NCBI RefSeq assembly: GCF_002812485.1
Contig: NZ_CP025003.1
Location: 3,596,001-3,660,000, forward strand
Length of the DNA: 64,000 bases
Source: Dickeya fangzhongdai
Lineage (GTDB): Bacteria; Pseudomonadota; Gammaproteobacteria; Enterobacterales; Enterobacteriaceae
Direction: 5' to 3'
This document shows positions 56,213-64,000 of this stretch, in pieces. Each line of letters starts with the position of its first letter. Position 1 is the first letter of the stretch. The notes under the pieces were generated by a model. It was not told where the DNA came from. It saw only the letters and a program-made list of their open reading frames with translations, and did not search any database. The translations under genes were made by a program, and so were the position numbers.

Positions 56213-57487
56213 TTAATTCAGTAACGCCGCCAGACGCGCCGCCACATCCGCCTGAGCCAGGGTTTCCTGCTCGCCGCTGGTCAGGTTTTTCACCACCACC
56301 TGCCCGGCAGCCACTTCGGTTTCGCCCAGCACCAGCGCAACCCGCGCCCCGCTCTTGTCCGCGCGGGCAAACTGTTTCTTGAAATTACCGCCGCCGTAGT
56401 TGGTCATCAGCTTCAACTGCGGCAGCGCGTCGCGCACTTTTTCCGCCAGCTGAATCGCCGCATGCTGCGTGCCGGCACCGGATGAAATCAGGTACGCGTC
56501 TACGCCAGGCTGCGCCGCGAACGCCGGATTGACGGTCTGCACCAGCAGCACCAGACGTTCCAGCCCCATGGCAAACCCCACCGCCGGCGTACTGGAGCCG
56601 CCAAGCTGTTCGACCATACCGTCATAACGACCGCCGCCGCACACCGTCCCCTGAGACCCCAGACTGCTGGTAACCCATTCGAAAACGGTACGGTTGTAAT
56701 AGTCCAGTCCGCGAACCAGCCGCGGATTAACCTTATATGGGATGCCGGACTGGGTTAAAAGTTCACACAATTCATCGAAATGCGCGCGAGAGTCGTCATC
56801 CAGATAATCGGTCAGCACCGGTGCGTTATCCAGCAACGCCTGCACCTGAGCATTCTTGGAGTCGAGCACACGCAGCGGATTGGTATACATACGACGCAGG
56901 CAGTCTTCATCCAGCTGATCTTTGTGCTCTTCCAGGAAGGCAATCAGCGCTTCGCGGTAGCGGGCGCGGGCGTCCAAAGAGCCGATCGAGTTCAGTTCCA
57001 GACTGACGTGCTGATCGATACCCAGCACGCGCCACCAGCGGGCGGTCATCAGAATTAGTTCCGCATCCACATCCGGTCCTTTCAGACCAAACACTTCACA
57101 TCCCAACTGATGGAACTGGCGATAACGCCCTTTCTGCGGACGCTCGTGGCGGAACATCGGGCCGATATACCACAGCCGCTGCTCTTGATTGTACAGAATG
57201 CCGTGCTCGATTCCGGCGCGGACACACCCTGCCGTGCCTTCGGGACGCAAAGTCAGGCTGTCGCCGTTGCGGTCCTCAAAAGTGTACATTTCCTTTTCAA
57301 CCACATCGGTTACTTCGCCGATCGCACGTTTGAACAGCGAGGTCTGCTCGACGATCGGCATACGGATTTCGCTATAGCCGTACCCGCGGAGTACCTGTTT
57401 CAGGCTGTCTTCAATACGCTGCCACAGTGCCGTTTCGGCTGGCAGGTAGTCGTTCATGCCACGGATGGCTTGAATATTCTTTGCCAC
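56213..57487 (-). CDS. hisS: Histidyl-tRNA synthetase
   Basis: HisS charges tRNA-His; it is a class II synthetase of 424 residues. Motif 1 region, motif 2 ([16 protein letters not shown] ... [19 protein letters not shown]), histidine loops ([27 protein letters not shown]) and motif 3 ([13 protein letters not shown]) are all present. The anticodon-binding domain follows. It is the first gene of the hisS-yfgM-bamB group on the minus strand. Confidence 0.98.
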   Translation of the reverse strand: MAKNIQAIRGMNDYLPAETALWQRIEDSLKQVLRGYGYSEIRMPIVEQTSLFKRAIGEVTDVVEKEMYTFEDRNGDSLTLRPEGTAGCVRAGIEHGILYNQEQRLWYIGPMFRHERPQKGRYRQFHQLGCEVFGLKGPDVDAELILMTARWWRVLGIDQHVSLELNSIGSLDARARYREALIAFLEEHKDQLDEDCLRRMYTNPLRVLDSKNAQVQALLDNAPVLTDYLDDDSRAHFDELCELLTQSGIPYKVNPRLVRGLDYYNRTVFEWVTSSLGSQGTVCGGGRYDGMVEQLGGSSTPAVGFAMGLERLVLLVQTVNPAFAAQPGVDAYLISSGAGTQHAAIQLAEKVRDALPQLKLMTNYGGGNFKKQFARADKSGARVALVLGETEVAAGQVVVKNLTSGEQETLAQADVAARLAALLN

Positions 57488-57639
57488 GTCAGTTCTCTAT
57501 GCGTTTTCAGAAATTAATGCGCTTTTAAAAAATAGACCCGATTATAGGAGCAACGACGCAATGTCTTCAATGTCGCTGCCGCTATCATCGGGCGCTTCAA
57601 TTCAGGAATTGGTGCCGGATCGCATTCGTGCAGACCGGA

Positions 57640-58761
57640 TCACTTATCCACCATATTGACGGCGATACGCTGTTTTTCATCCAGCATAGACGCCTTGGCG
57701 CGGATCCTGGCTTCCAGTTGGTCGATCATATCGTCGTTGTCAAAACGTTCTTTCTGCCGGACGCCGTCTTCGTAAAAACCGCTCTTCTTGTTGCCGCCGG
57801 TTACGCCCAGCGTCGATACCAGCGCTTCGCCTGGACCGTTGACCACGCAACCGATAATCGATACATCCATCGGCGTGACGATGTCTTCCAGCCGCTGTTC
57901 CAACGCGTTCACCGTGCCGATCACGTCGAATTCCTGACGAGAGCAGGTCGGGCAGGCAATGAAATTGATGCCGCGGGAACGGATACGCAGAGACTTGAGA
58001 ATATCGAAACCGACCTTGACCTCTTCCACCGGATCGGCCGCCAGCGAGACGCGCAGCGTATCGCCGATACCTTCAGAAAGCAGCAATCCAAGGCCGATAG
58101 CGGATTTCACCGCGCCGCTGCGCGCGCCGCCTGCTTCGGTGATCCCCAGATGCAACGGCTGATCGATACGGGACGCCAGCAAGCGGTAGGACTGCACCGC
58201 CAGGAACACGTCCGACGCTTTGACGCTGACCTTGAAGGTATGGAAATTGAGGCGATCGAGAATATCCACATGGCGCATGGCGGATTCCAGCAGCGCTTCC
58301 GGCGTCGGTTCGCCGTATTTTTCCTGCAGATCCTTTTCCAGCGAACCGGCGTTCACGCCAATGCGGATCGGAATATTTTTGTCGCGCGCGCAATCCACTA
58401 CCGAACGGATACGCTCTTCGCTACCGATATTGCCGGGATTGATGCGCAGGCAATCGACCCCGTATTCCGCCACTTTCAGCGCGATACGGTAGTCAAAATG
58501 GATATCCGCCACCAGCGGCACATCCACCTGTTGTTTAATCAGACGAAATGCTTCGGCGGCGTCCATAGTCGGTACCGAGACGCGCACGATGTCCACGCCA
58601 ACCCTTTCCAGCGACTTGATCTGCCTGACCGTGGCGTCAACGTCGGTAGTGCGGGTATTGGTCATCGACTGCACTGCAATCGGCGCGCCATCACCGACAG
58701 GCACCTTGCCGACGTAAATCCGGGTTGATTTGCGGCGGTTGATGGGTGCGGGGTTATGCAT
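57640..58761 (-). CDS. ispG: 4-hydroxy-3-methylbut-2-enyl-diphosphate synthase IspG
   Basis: IspG performs the penultimate step of the MEP isoprenoid pathway, with a [4Fe-4S] cluster. Cluster ligands are seen in ACPTCSRQ and [11 protein letters not shown]. The N-terminal TIM barrel carries [14 protein letters not shown] and [16 protein letters not shown]. Length is 373, as in E. coli. The ATG at 58761 matches the E. coli start; a GTG directly before it is ignored. It follows rodZ by 36 bp in the same direction. Confidence 0.98.
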   Translation of the reverse strand: MHNPAPINRRKSTRIYVGKVPVGDGAPIAVQSMTNTRTTDVDATVRQIKSLERVGVDIVRVSVPTMDAAEAFRLIKQQVDVPLVADIHFDYRIALKVAEYGVDCLRINPGNIGSEERIRSVVDCARDKNIPIRIGVNAGSLEKDLQEKYGEPTPEALLESAMRHVDILDRLNFHTFKVSVKASDVFLAVQSYRLLASRIDQPLHLGITEAGGARSGAVKSAIGLGLLLSEGIGDTLRVSLAADPVEEVKVGFDILKSLRIRSRGINFIACPTCSRQEFDVIGTVNALEQRLEDIVTPMDVSIIGCVVNGPGEALVSTLGVTGGNKKSGFYEDGVRQKERFDNDDMIDQLEARIRAKASMLDEKQRIAVNMVDK

Positions 58762-58797
58762 CACTTCTTCTCCACAATTGCCAGTGCGACGGCACGA

Positions 58798-59799
58798 TTA
58801 CTGAGCCGTCAGCGTAATACGAGCCACCTGATGGCTTTTGACAAAACGGCTCAAATCCACCGGTTTGCCCTGAAACTCGACCTGCACCGCGCCCGGCGCG
58901 CCGATTTTTAACCGGTACGGCGCCTGGCCGGTCAGGTTCAGCACATTGCCGTTACGCTGTACGCCGCTGAACAGTTTCTTGCCGGCCGCATCGACCACTT
59001 CCAGCCAGCAATCCGCGGTAAAGCGCATCACGATGGCACCCGGCGCGCCGGAAGCATCAGCCGCTGGCGCAGTACTGGCCGGCGCGGTGGCAGACTGATT
59101 CAGCAACGGCTGATCTGAAACCGATGTCGAAGCCTGAGGCGCCGCACTGGCAGGCGCGTTAGTCGTCGGAGCGACTGGCGTAGCAACGGCAGGCTGTGAA
59201 GGCGCGGCGGCAGGCGGGTTAAGTACGATAGGCTGCCCGTTGCCGGACGGCGCGCCCGCCACGCTTTCATCGTTATCCACCGGTTCCGGATCGCTGTTCG
59301 CATCAGCGGTCTGCCCGTCTTTACGGTTTTGGGACGCGTTGGCGTGATCCACCATCGAATTGATTTCCTGCTGCTGCGCCTGATGGTTCTGCCACCACCA
59401 GGCCACCGTCAGGCCCAGTACGCCAAGCAGAATCAACCAGGTGAACAGCATCAGCCAGCCATCGCGCTTCTTGCGGCTTTTGCCCAACGCCAGGCTCTGC
59501 ATCGGCGCCACATTGGAGACGCGACTCGGCACGACCTGTTTTTCCAGCATCGGCAGCAATTCGTCTTCAGGGAGGTGAACCAGTCGGGCATAAGAGCGGA
59601 TATAACCGCGCAAAAAGGTAGGAGCAAGGCCAGCGGGCGTATTGTTGTCTTCTATTTCGCGAACGGTCGACACTTTCAGGCACAACCGTTCTGCAACAAC
59701 CTGTTGCGTCAGTCCCAACCGCTCGCGCGCTTCACGCAAACGTTCGCCAGGGGTCATTATCGTTGCTGCAGTATTATCTTGAGTGGCTTCAGTATTCAT
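58798..59799 (-). CDS. rodZ: Cell-shape protein RodZ
   Basis: RodZ links the MreB cytoskeleton to the elongasome at the inner membrane. The cytoplasmic N-terminal part has an HTH ([33 protein letters not shown]). A single TM helix lies near residues 113-133 ([23 protein letters not shown]), then a low-complexity Ala/Pro/Ser/Thr linker, then a C-terminal periplasmic beta domain ([23 protein letters not shown]). The start lies inside the last bases of pilW (11-nt overlap). Confidence 0.97.
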   Translation of the reverse strand: MNTEATQDNTAATIMTPGERLREARERLGLTQQVVAERLCLKVSTVREIEDNNTPAGLAPTFLRGYIRSYARLVHLPEDELLPMLEKQVVPSRVSNVAPMQSLALGKSRKKRDGWLMLFTWLILLGVLGLTVAWWWQNHQAQQQEINSMVDHANASQNRKDGQTADANSDPEPVDNDESVAGAPSGNGQPIVLNPPAAAPSQPAVATPVAPTTNAPASAAPQASTSVSDQPLLNQSATAPASTAPAADASGAPGAIVMRFTADCWLEVVDAAGKKLFSGVQRNGNVLNLTGQAPYRLKIGAPGAVQVEFQGKPVDLSRFVKSHQVARITLTAQ

Positions 59800-60544
59800 T
59801 AGCTAAGAACTGCTGGTACTGTTTGGATTGTGGAAAACTTCGCGCCAGCAATCCGCCATAACGTTTAACCTCGTCATGATGCCCCGCCAGCGCGGCGAAA
59901 CGAATCTGTAGCCACAGGCTTTCGGCGTTTGCCGTAAGCAATGGCTGGTAAATATTCAGGAGCAATCGCGCCTGATCATAGCGCCCGGCGGCAAAGCGGC
60001 TGTTCGCTTCCGCCAGAAGCCGGTTTCCCCTGGCGGGATCGTATCTCAGCGCACGGCTGAGCCACTGACTCGCCTCATCCGGCTTACCGGCATTGAGGAA
60101 ACAATATCCCGCGTTCTCAAGTGCATCGGCAACCTGATGGTAATCAGGGAGTTGCGCCGCAGCTGCGAACTGCCGTTGCGCCGCTACATACTGCCCTAAA
60201 CCACAGAGAAACGCACCGTAATTATTCATTACGCCGCCGTTGGCGGGCGCCTGCCGCAGCAGGCGACGATAACGTGTCTCAGCGGCCTGATTCTCGCCGA
60301 TGCGCTGCTCGTACAGCGCCATTCCCAACTGGGTCCGGTAATCATCCGGCGCGAGTTGTTCCGCTTTTTGCAGATTGTCGCGCGCGGCATCAAGATTATT
60401 ACGGGCCAGATACTCCAGTCCCAGTTGCAACCGCGTCTGCGCCGCCGCGGGACTCACCTGTTGCGATGGCGTTTGCGCGCATCCAGCCAGCAATCCCATG
60501 CCTGCGGCCAACGCCACGGCTTTACCCAGTAACATCCGTTTCAT
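59789..60544 (-). CDS. pilW: Type IV pilus biogenesis/stability lipoprotein PilW
   Basis: This 251-residue TPR lipoprotein has the lipobox LLAGC after [17 protein letters not shown], then TPR-type repeats ([45 protein letters not shown]). PilF/PilW proteins help the PilQ secretin assemble in the outer membrane. The ATG at 60544 has a GGAG site upstream. The longer open frame up to 60628 has no signal-peptide logic. It overlaps rodZ by 11 nt and follows rlmN by about 200 bp. Confidence 0.94.
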   Translation of the reverse strand: MKRMLLGKAVALAAGMGLLAGCAQTPSQQVSPAAAQTRLQLGLEYLARNNLDAARDNLQKAEQLAPDDYRTQLGMALYEQRIGENQAAETRYRRLLRQAPANGGVMNNYGAFLCGLGQYVAAQRQFAAAAQLPDYHQVADALENAGYCFLNAGKPDEASQWLSRALRYDPARGNRLLAEANSRFAAGRYDQARLLLNIYQPLLTANAESLWLQIRFAALAGHHDEVKRYGGLLARSFPQSKQYQQFLANEY

Positions 60545-60744
60545 CCCTGACACTCCTCTCGCGAGCCATCCTGGCTCGTCGAATCCGTGACATGTTACCG
60601 CAATCTGCCACCCGTGACAGCCCGCCACCGATGGCGGCCTACCCGGTGCAGTTGTAGGTCATCAATGACCACACCGTATGATAAGCCCCGAAAACGCATT
60701 TATCACCTGCTTTCCTGAGAAGGCAGGTTGATTTGACGTCAATT

Positions 60745-61935
60745 TCAGACGGTTTTTACCGCAATCGTGTCGTGTTGCATCTTTTTCTTCAGCGTACGTT
60801 TGGTGCGATCCACCACTTCTCCCGCCAATTGACCGCAGGCGGCATCAATATCATCACCGCGGGTTTTACGCACGATGGTGGTGAAGCCGTACTCCATCAG
60901 CACCTTGGAAAAACGATCGACACGGCTGTTGGAACTGCGGCCGTAAGGTGCGCCGGGGAACGGGTTCCAGGGAATCAGGTTGATCTTGCACGGCGTATCT
61001 TTCAGGCACTCGGCCAGTTGGTGGGCATGCTCGGTACCGTCGTTGATGTGATCCAGCATCACGTATTCCACGGTCACACGCCCCTGATTGGCGTTGGATT
61101 TCTCCAGATAGCGACGCACGGCGGACAAGAAGGTTTCGATATCATACTTTTTGTTGATCGGCATGATTTCGTTACGGATTTCATCGGTCGGCGCATGCAG
61201 GGAAATCGCCAGCGCTACGTCGATCATGTCGCCGAGCTTATCCAGCGCCGGCACCACGCCGGAAGTCGACAGCGTAACGCGGCGTTTGGACAGGCCGAAA
61301 CCAAAATCATCCAGCATGATTTCCATCGCCGGCACCACATTGGTCAGGTTCAGCAGCGGTTCGCCCATCCCCATCATCACCACGTTGGTGATCGGGCGCT
61401 GACCGGTCACTTTAGCGGCGCCGATAATTTTCGCCGCGCGCCATACCTGCCCGATAATTTCGGATACGCGCAGGTTGCGGTTGAAGCCCTGCTGCGCCGT
61501 AGAACAGAATTTGCACTCCAGCGCGCAGCCAACCTGCGAGGAGACGCACAGCGTGGCGCGATCCTCTTCCGGAATGTACACCGTTTCCACGCGCTGACCG
61601 TCAACCAGAATCGCCCACTTGATGGTGCCATCGGAAGAGCGTTGTTCGTCCACCACCTCGGGCGCCCGAATTTCCGCAATCGCCTGCAGCTTGCCGCGCA
61701 GCACCTTATTAATGTCGGTCATCTGGTTAAAATCATCACAGCAGTAGTGATAGATCCATTTCATGACCTGATCGGCGCGGAACGGCTTTTCACCCAGTTC
61801 GGCGAAAAAAGCGCGCATTTGCTGACGGTTGAAATCCAGCAGGTTGATTTTTTCATTGCTGTTAGCGGCAACGGCGATGGCGTCAGCCACAGCGACGACG
61901 GGAGATACGGTTTGCTCAGACATAAATTGACTCAT
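60745..61935 (-). CDS. rlmN: 23S rRNA / tRNA C2-adenosine methyltransferase RlmN
   Basis: RlmN is a radical-SAM enzyme that methylates C2 of A2503 in 23S rRNA and A37 in some tRNAs. The CxxxCxxC cluster motif is in [15 protein letters not shown]. The glycine-rich [10 protein letters not shown] and the conserved Cys in [11 protein letters not shown] (methyl-carrying or resolving) are present. The ATG at 61935 has GAGG four bases upstream and gives MSQFMSEQ; the alternative at 61923 lacks a site. The N-terminus is about a dozen residues longer than in E. coli. Confidence 0.97.
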   Translation of the reverse strand: MSQFMSEQTVSPVVAVADAIAVAANSNEKINLLDFNRQQMRAFFAELGEKPFRADQVMKWIYHYCCDDFNQMTDINKVLRGKLQAIAEIRAPEVVDEQRSSDGTIKWAILVDGQRVETVYIPEEDRATLCVSSQVGCALECKFCSTAQQGFNRNLRVSEIIGQVWRAAKIIGAAKVTGQRPITNVVMMGMGEPLLNLTNVVPAMEIMLDDFGFGLSKRRVTLSTSGVVPALDKLGDMIDVALAISLHAPTDEIRNEIMPINKKYDIETFLSAVRRYLEKSNANQGRVTVEYVMLDHINDGTEHAHQLAECLKDTPCKINLIPWNPFPGAPYGRSSNSRVDRFSKVLMEYGFTTIVRKTRGDDIDAACGQLAGEVVDRTKRTLKKKMQHDTIAVKTV

Positions 61936-61984
61936 GGCCTCGTTGTTACACGTTATGGCGCGAAAGGGAAACGGATAATAAAGA

Positions 61985-62020
61985 AACGCCCCGGCTGAGC
62001 ACGTGCTCATCCGGGGCGCG
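61985..62020 (-). terminator. Terminator after ndk
   Basis: On the minus strand CGCCCCGG-A-TGAGCACGTGCTCA-G-CCGGGGCG makes a long stem followed by TTTCTTTATT. It separates ndk from rlmN. Confidence 0.85.
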
Positions 62021-62095
62021 GCATTGTACAAATTTTATAACACCCGCGCTACCTCAGCCGCATTTTTTACCGGGGAAGGCGGTGTTTCGCCAGAA

Positions 62096-62527
62096 TTAGC
62101 GGGTACGCGGGAAAACTTCGTCCGCGCTGAAGAAATAAGCGATTTCACGCTCGGCGGACTCTACGGAATCAGAGCCGTGCACCGCGTTTTCGGTGAAGCT
62201 GTCGGCGTAATCCGCACGCAGCGTGCCAGCCAGTGCGTTGGCCGGGTTGGTGGCGCCCATGATATCGCGGTTACGCTGCACCGCGTTTTCGGCCTGCAGT
62301 ACCTGAACCATGATCGGACCGGAGGTCATGAAATCCACCAGACCGTCAAAGAACGGTTTGCCCTGATGCTCGGCGTAGAAACCTTCCGCCTGCTCACGGC
62401 TCAGGTGCAGCATTTTAGAAGCAATAATAGTGAAACCCGCGCTTTCAAAACGGGCGTAAATCGCGCCGATTGCGTTTTTGGCAACTGCGTTCGGTTTGAT
62501 AATAGAGAAGGTACGTTCTACCGTCAT
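62096..62527 (-). CDS. ndk: Nucleoside diphosphate kinase
   Basis: Ndk exchanges the gamma phosphate among nucleoside triphosphates through a phosphohistidine. The 143-residue protein begins [18 protein letters not shown] and has His117 in ENAVHGSDS, the catalytic residue at the E. coli position. An in-frame codon at 62548 would add seven residues but is not family-like. It is followed by a strong terminator. Confidence 0.98.
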   Translation of the reverse strand: MTVERTFSIIKPNAVAKNAIGAIYARFESAGFTIIASKMLHLSREQAEGFYAEHQGKPFFDGLVDFMTSGPIMVQVLQAENAVQRNRDIMGATNPANALAGTLRADYADSFTENAVHGSDSVESAEREIAYFFSADEVFPRTR

Positions 62528-62808
62528 ATTGGCCTCATCCAACAACATTCAGTAACAGCCGGTTTGATAAAATTATAATACCAGCCAGTGTAAAGTGGCG
62601 CAGATTATAGAGGCACCGCCATGACTTTCCCATCGGGAAAATAACATTTTCGTAAAAAAAATTTATCCTGATTACCCATACGTATATAACAGGATTGATC
62701 CAGACGCGGCGTTAACGTCAGACGTCTTGCCCGGGTCAAAAAAATTCCAGACAATGCAATATCTTGTCTCATTCGGGGCCGAAGAACCGGCCCACACGGG
62801 GAGGTTTT

Positions 62809-63663
62809 ATGTCCACATCCGCCGCCGGACTGTTTGTTAGCGCGTCCTGGCTGAACGACCATCGCCACGATGCTGATATCGCCCTGATTGACGCCCGCAT
62901 GTTGCCGCCGGGCAATGATACGCGCGATATCGCCGCCGAATACCGGGCGGAGCATCTGCCGGGCGCCGTCTTTTTCGATATCGAATCCCTTTCCGACCAT
63001 CAGACCCCGCTGCCGCACATGATGCCGGACATCGCCGCCTTTGCCGACGCGCTGGGCAAACTGGGGCTGAACGAGCAGCAGCATCTGGTGATTTACGATG
63101 AAGGCAACCTGTTTTCCGCGCCGCGCGCCTGGTGGATGCTGCGGCTGGCAGGCGCTGCCCGCATCTCGATCCTGAGCGGCGGTCTGGCGGGCTGGAAGCA
63201 GCAAGGGCTGCCGCTGGAACAGGGCGACGTCTCGCCGACCGCCCAGGTGTTTCACGCCCGGACGCCCGCCGCCGGCGCCATTCGTTCGCTGGATGACGTG
63301 CTGACCCTGTGTCAAACCGGCGACGAGCAGATTGTCGATGCCCGCCCCGCTCCCCGTTTTCTCGGCGAGGTGGACGAACCGCGGCCGGGGCTGCGCTGCG
63401 GTCATATTCCGGGGAGTTTCAACGTTCCGTGGAACTTGCTGGTTGAGAGCGGCGCGCTGAAGCCGACAGACGAGCTGGCCGCTATCTTTCATCAGGCCGG
63501 CGTCGACATCCGCCGCCCGATTGTCGCCAGCTGCGGCTCCGGCGTGACGGCATCGGTGGTGATGCTGGCGCTGTTTGTGCTCAACGCGCCGCAGGTTTCG
63601 CTCTATGACGGTTCGTGGAGCGAATGGGGCGCACGGGACGACGTGCCCGTCGTCACCGGGTGA
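62809..63663 (+). CDS. sseA: 3-mercaptopyruvate sulfurtransferase
   Basis: SseA moves sulfur from 3-mercaptopyruvate to acceptors such as thiols or cyanide. It has two rhodanese domains. The N-terminal inactive one contains LIDARMLPPGNDTRD. The C-terminal one has IVDARPAPRFLGEVDEPRPGLRCGHIPGSFNVPW and the active Cys242 in the loop CGSGVTA. The ATG at 62809 has GAGG upstream; length is 284 residues. It converges on sseB with a shared terminator, as in E. coli. Confidence 0.96.
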   Translation: MSTSAAGLFVSASWLNDHRHDADIALIDARMLPPGNDTRDIAAEYRAEHLPGAVFFDIESLSDHQTPLPHMMPDIAAFADALGKLGLNEQQHLVIYDEGNLFSAPRAWWMLRLAGAARISILSGGLAGWKQQGLPLEQGDVSPTAQVFHARTPAAGAIRSLDDVLTLCQTGDEQIVDARPAPRFLGEVDEPRPGLRCGHIPGSFNVPWNLLVESGALKPTDELAAIFHQAGVDIRRPIVASCGSGVTASVVMLALFVLNAPQVSLYDGSWSEWGARDDVPVVTG

Positions 63664-63671
63664 TTCGCCGG

Positions 63672-63716
63672 TAAAAAAAACGGCACAGGGCAAATCCGCC
63701 CGTGCCGTTTTTTTAT
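63672..63716. terminator. Bidirectional terminator between sseA and sseB
   Basis: A run of A precedes ACGGCAC-A-GGGC / GCCC-GT-GCCGT, which is followed by seven T. It can therefore end transcripts from both convergent genes. Confidence 0.85.
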
Positions 63717-63743
63717 TCGTTTCGTTCCGCCTTTAGCCGTGAG

Positions 63744-64000
63744 CTATGCCTGGCCGCTATTCTTGAACTCGCGCAGGAAACTGCCCCATTTCCGCTCGTA
63801 AAACGGCGTGGTATGGCGAATCAGGAAGTGGCTGATGCCGGGTTGCTCATTGCTCACCAGACAGAGATCGATCGGACGATCGTCCGGCTGGGTATCGGTC
63901 GCCACCGATCCGGCCGCCTGAATCAACTCGTCTAAGTCGTCGCCATCAGCATCCAGACCGATCAGCAGGTGCGGCTGCTCTTCATCCGGCTCCTGAATCT
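63744..64000 (-). CDS. sseB: Enhanced serine sensitivity protein SseB (cut by window end)
   Basis: The minus-strand frame is open to the right edge and encodes the C-terminal part of SseB (GLDADGDDLDELIQAAGSV, then PGISHFLIRHTTPFYERKWGSFLREFK). The name comes from the serine-sensitivity effect of its overexpression in E. coli; its biochemical role is unknown. The true start lies beyond the window; a TTG at 63926 is only internal. Next to sseA as in other enterobacteria. Confidence 0.93.
   Translation of the reverse strand, partial: IQEPDEEQPHLLIGLDADGDDLDELIQAAGSVATDTQPDDRPIDLCLVSNEQPGISHFLIRHTTPFYERKWGSFLREFKNSGQA

Noticed and set aside
60733..61998. Long plus-strand open frame of about 420 codons
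   Set aside because: It is the shadow of rlmN on the other strand, with low-complexity product.

Overview
The window looks like chromosomal DNA of a plant-associated enterobacterium of the Pectobacteriaceae, most likely Dickeya or a close relative. The evidence is enterobacterial gene order at both ends (mdtC-mdtD-baeS-baeR, trhP and the sRNA cyaR on the left; guaA-guaB, xseA, yfgJ-der-bamB-yfgM-hisS-ispG-rodZ-pilW-rlmN-ndk-sseA-sseB on the right) together with a protealysin/Prt1-type M4 protease. The genus call is inference from content and was not searched. No rRNA, tRNA or CRISPR array was recognised.

Layout. 1-9.8 kb is conserved backbone: the tail of the MdtABC RND pump, MdtD, the envelope-stress pair BaeSR, a glutathionyl-hydroquinone reductase, the tRNA hydroxylation enzyme TrhP, the CRP-activated sRNA CyaR and PsiE. 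10-16.8 kb is a sugar or glycoside locus: two cytoplasmic TIM-barrel epimerases, an MFS importer, a Gfo/Idh/MocA dehydrogenase, a LacI-type regulator and an exported TIM-barrel enzyme. Three copies of the same palindrome (core GTAATCGATTAC) lie in front of the importer operon and of the exported enzyme, so they probably form one regulon. 17-18.8 kb is thiMD under a TPP riboswitch. 18.8-25.5 kb is a tight five-gene minus-strand operon (methyltransferase, NodU/CmcH-type carbamoyltransferase, Gfo/Idh-like oxidoreductase, Bcr/CflA-type exporter, MalY/PatB-type PLP enzyme) that reads like a small cryptic biosynthetic cluster with its own exporter.

26-30.9 kb holds an AT-rich amino-acid-type ABC importer (binding protein, two permeases, ATPase). 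It lies between a decayed partial copy and the intact copy of the same MFS gene, which points to lateral acquisition linked to a duplication. 31-45.7 kb is accessory DNA rich in redox and defence genes (quinone reductase, VOC protein, FabV enoyl reductase, quinone-oxidoreductase-like dehydrogenase, epimerase, MFS exporter, several LysR/AraC/HxlR regulators) and in decayed genes: a truncated TetR, a fused lysR/old-yellow-enzyme deletion scar, a cut-short SnoaL-like gene and an NmrA-like gene with most of its middle removed. It also holds an unrecognised 235-residue protein with a nuclease-like motif, and a DUF3750 protein.

46-64 kb is housekeeping: GMP synthesis, exonuclease VII, ribosome assembly (Der), outer-membrane assembly (BamB), histidyl-tRNA synthetase, isoprenoid synthesis (IspG), cell shape (RodZ), pilus assembly (PilW), rRNA/tRNA methylation (RlmN), Ndk and SseAB. 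It is interrupted only by the protease/emfourin pair and by a 147-bp MITE-like repeat whose end supplies the last codons of yfgJ.

A recurring oddity is short imperfect tandem repeats (about four copies of a 14, 15, 18 or 21 bp unit) at five unrelated places, always at or near gene boundaries.
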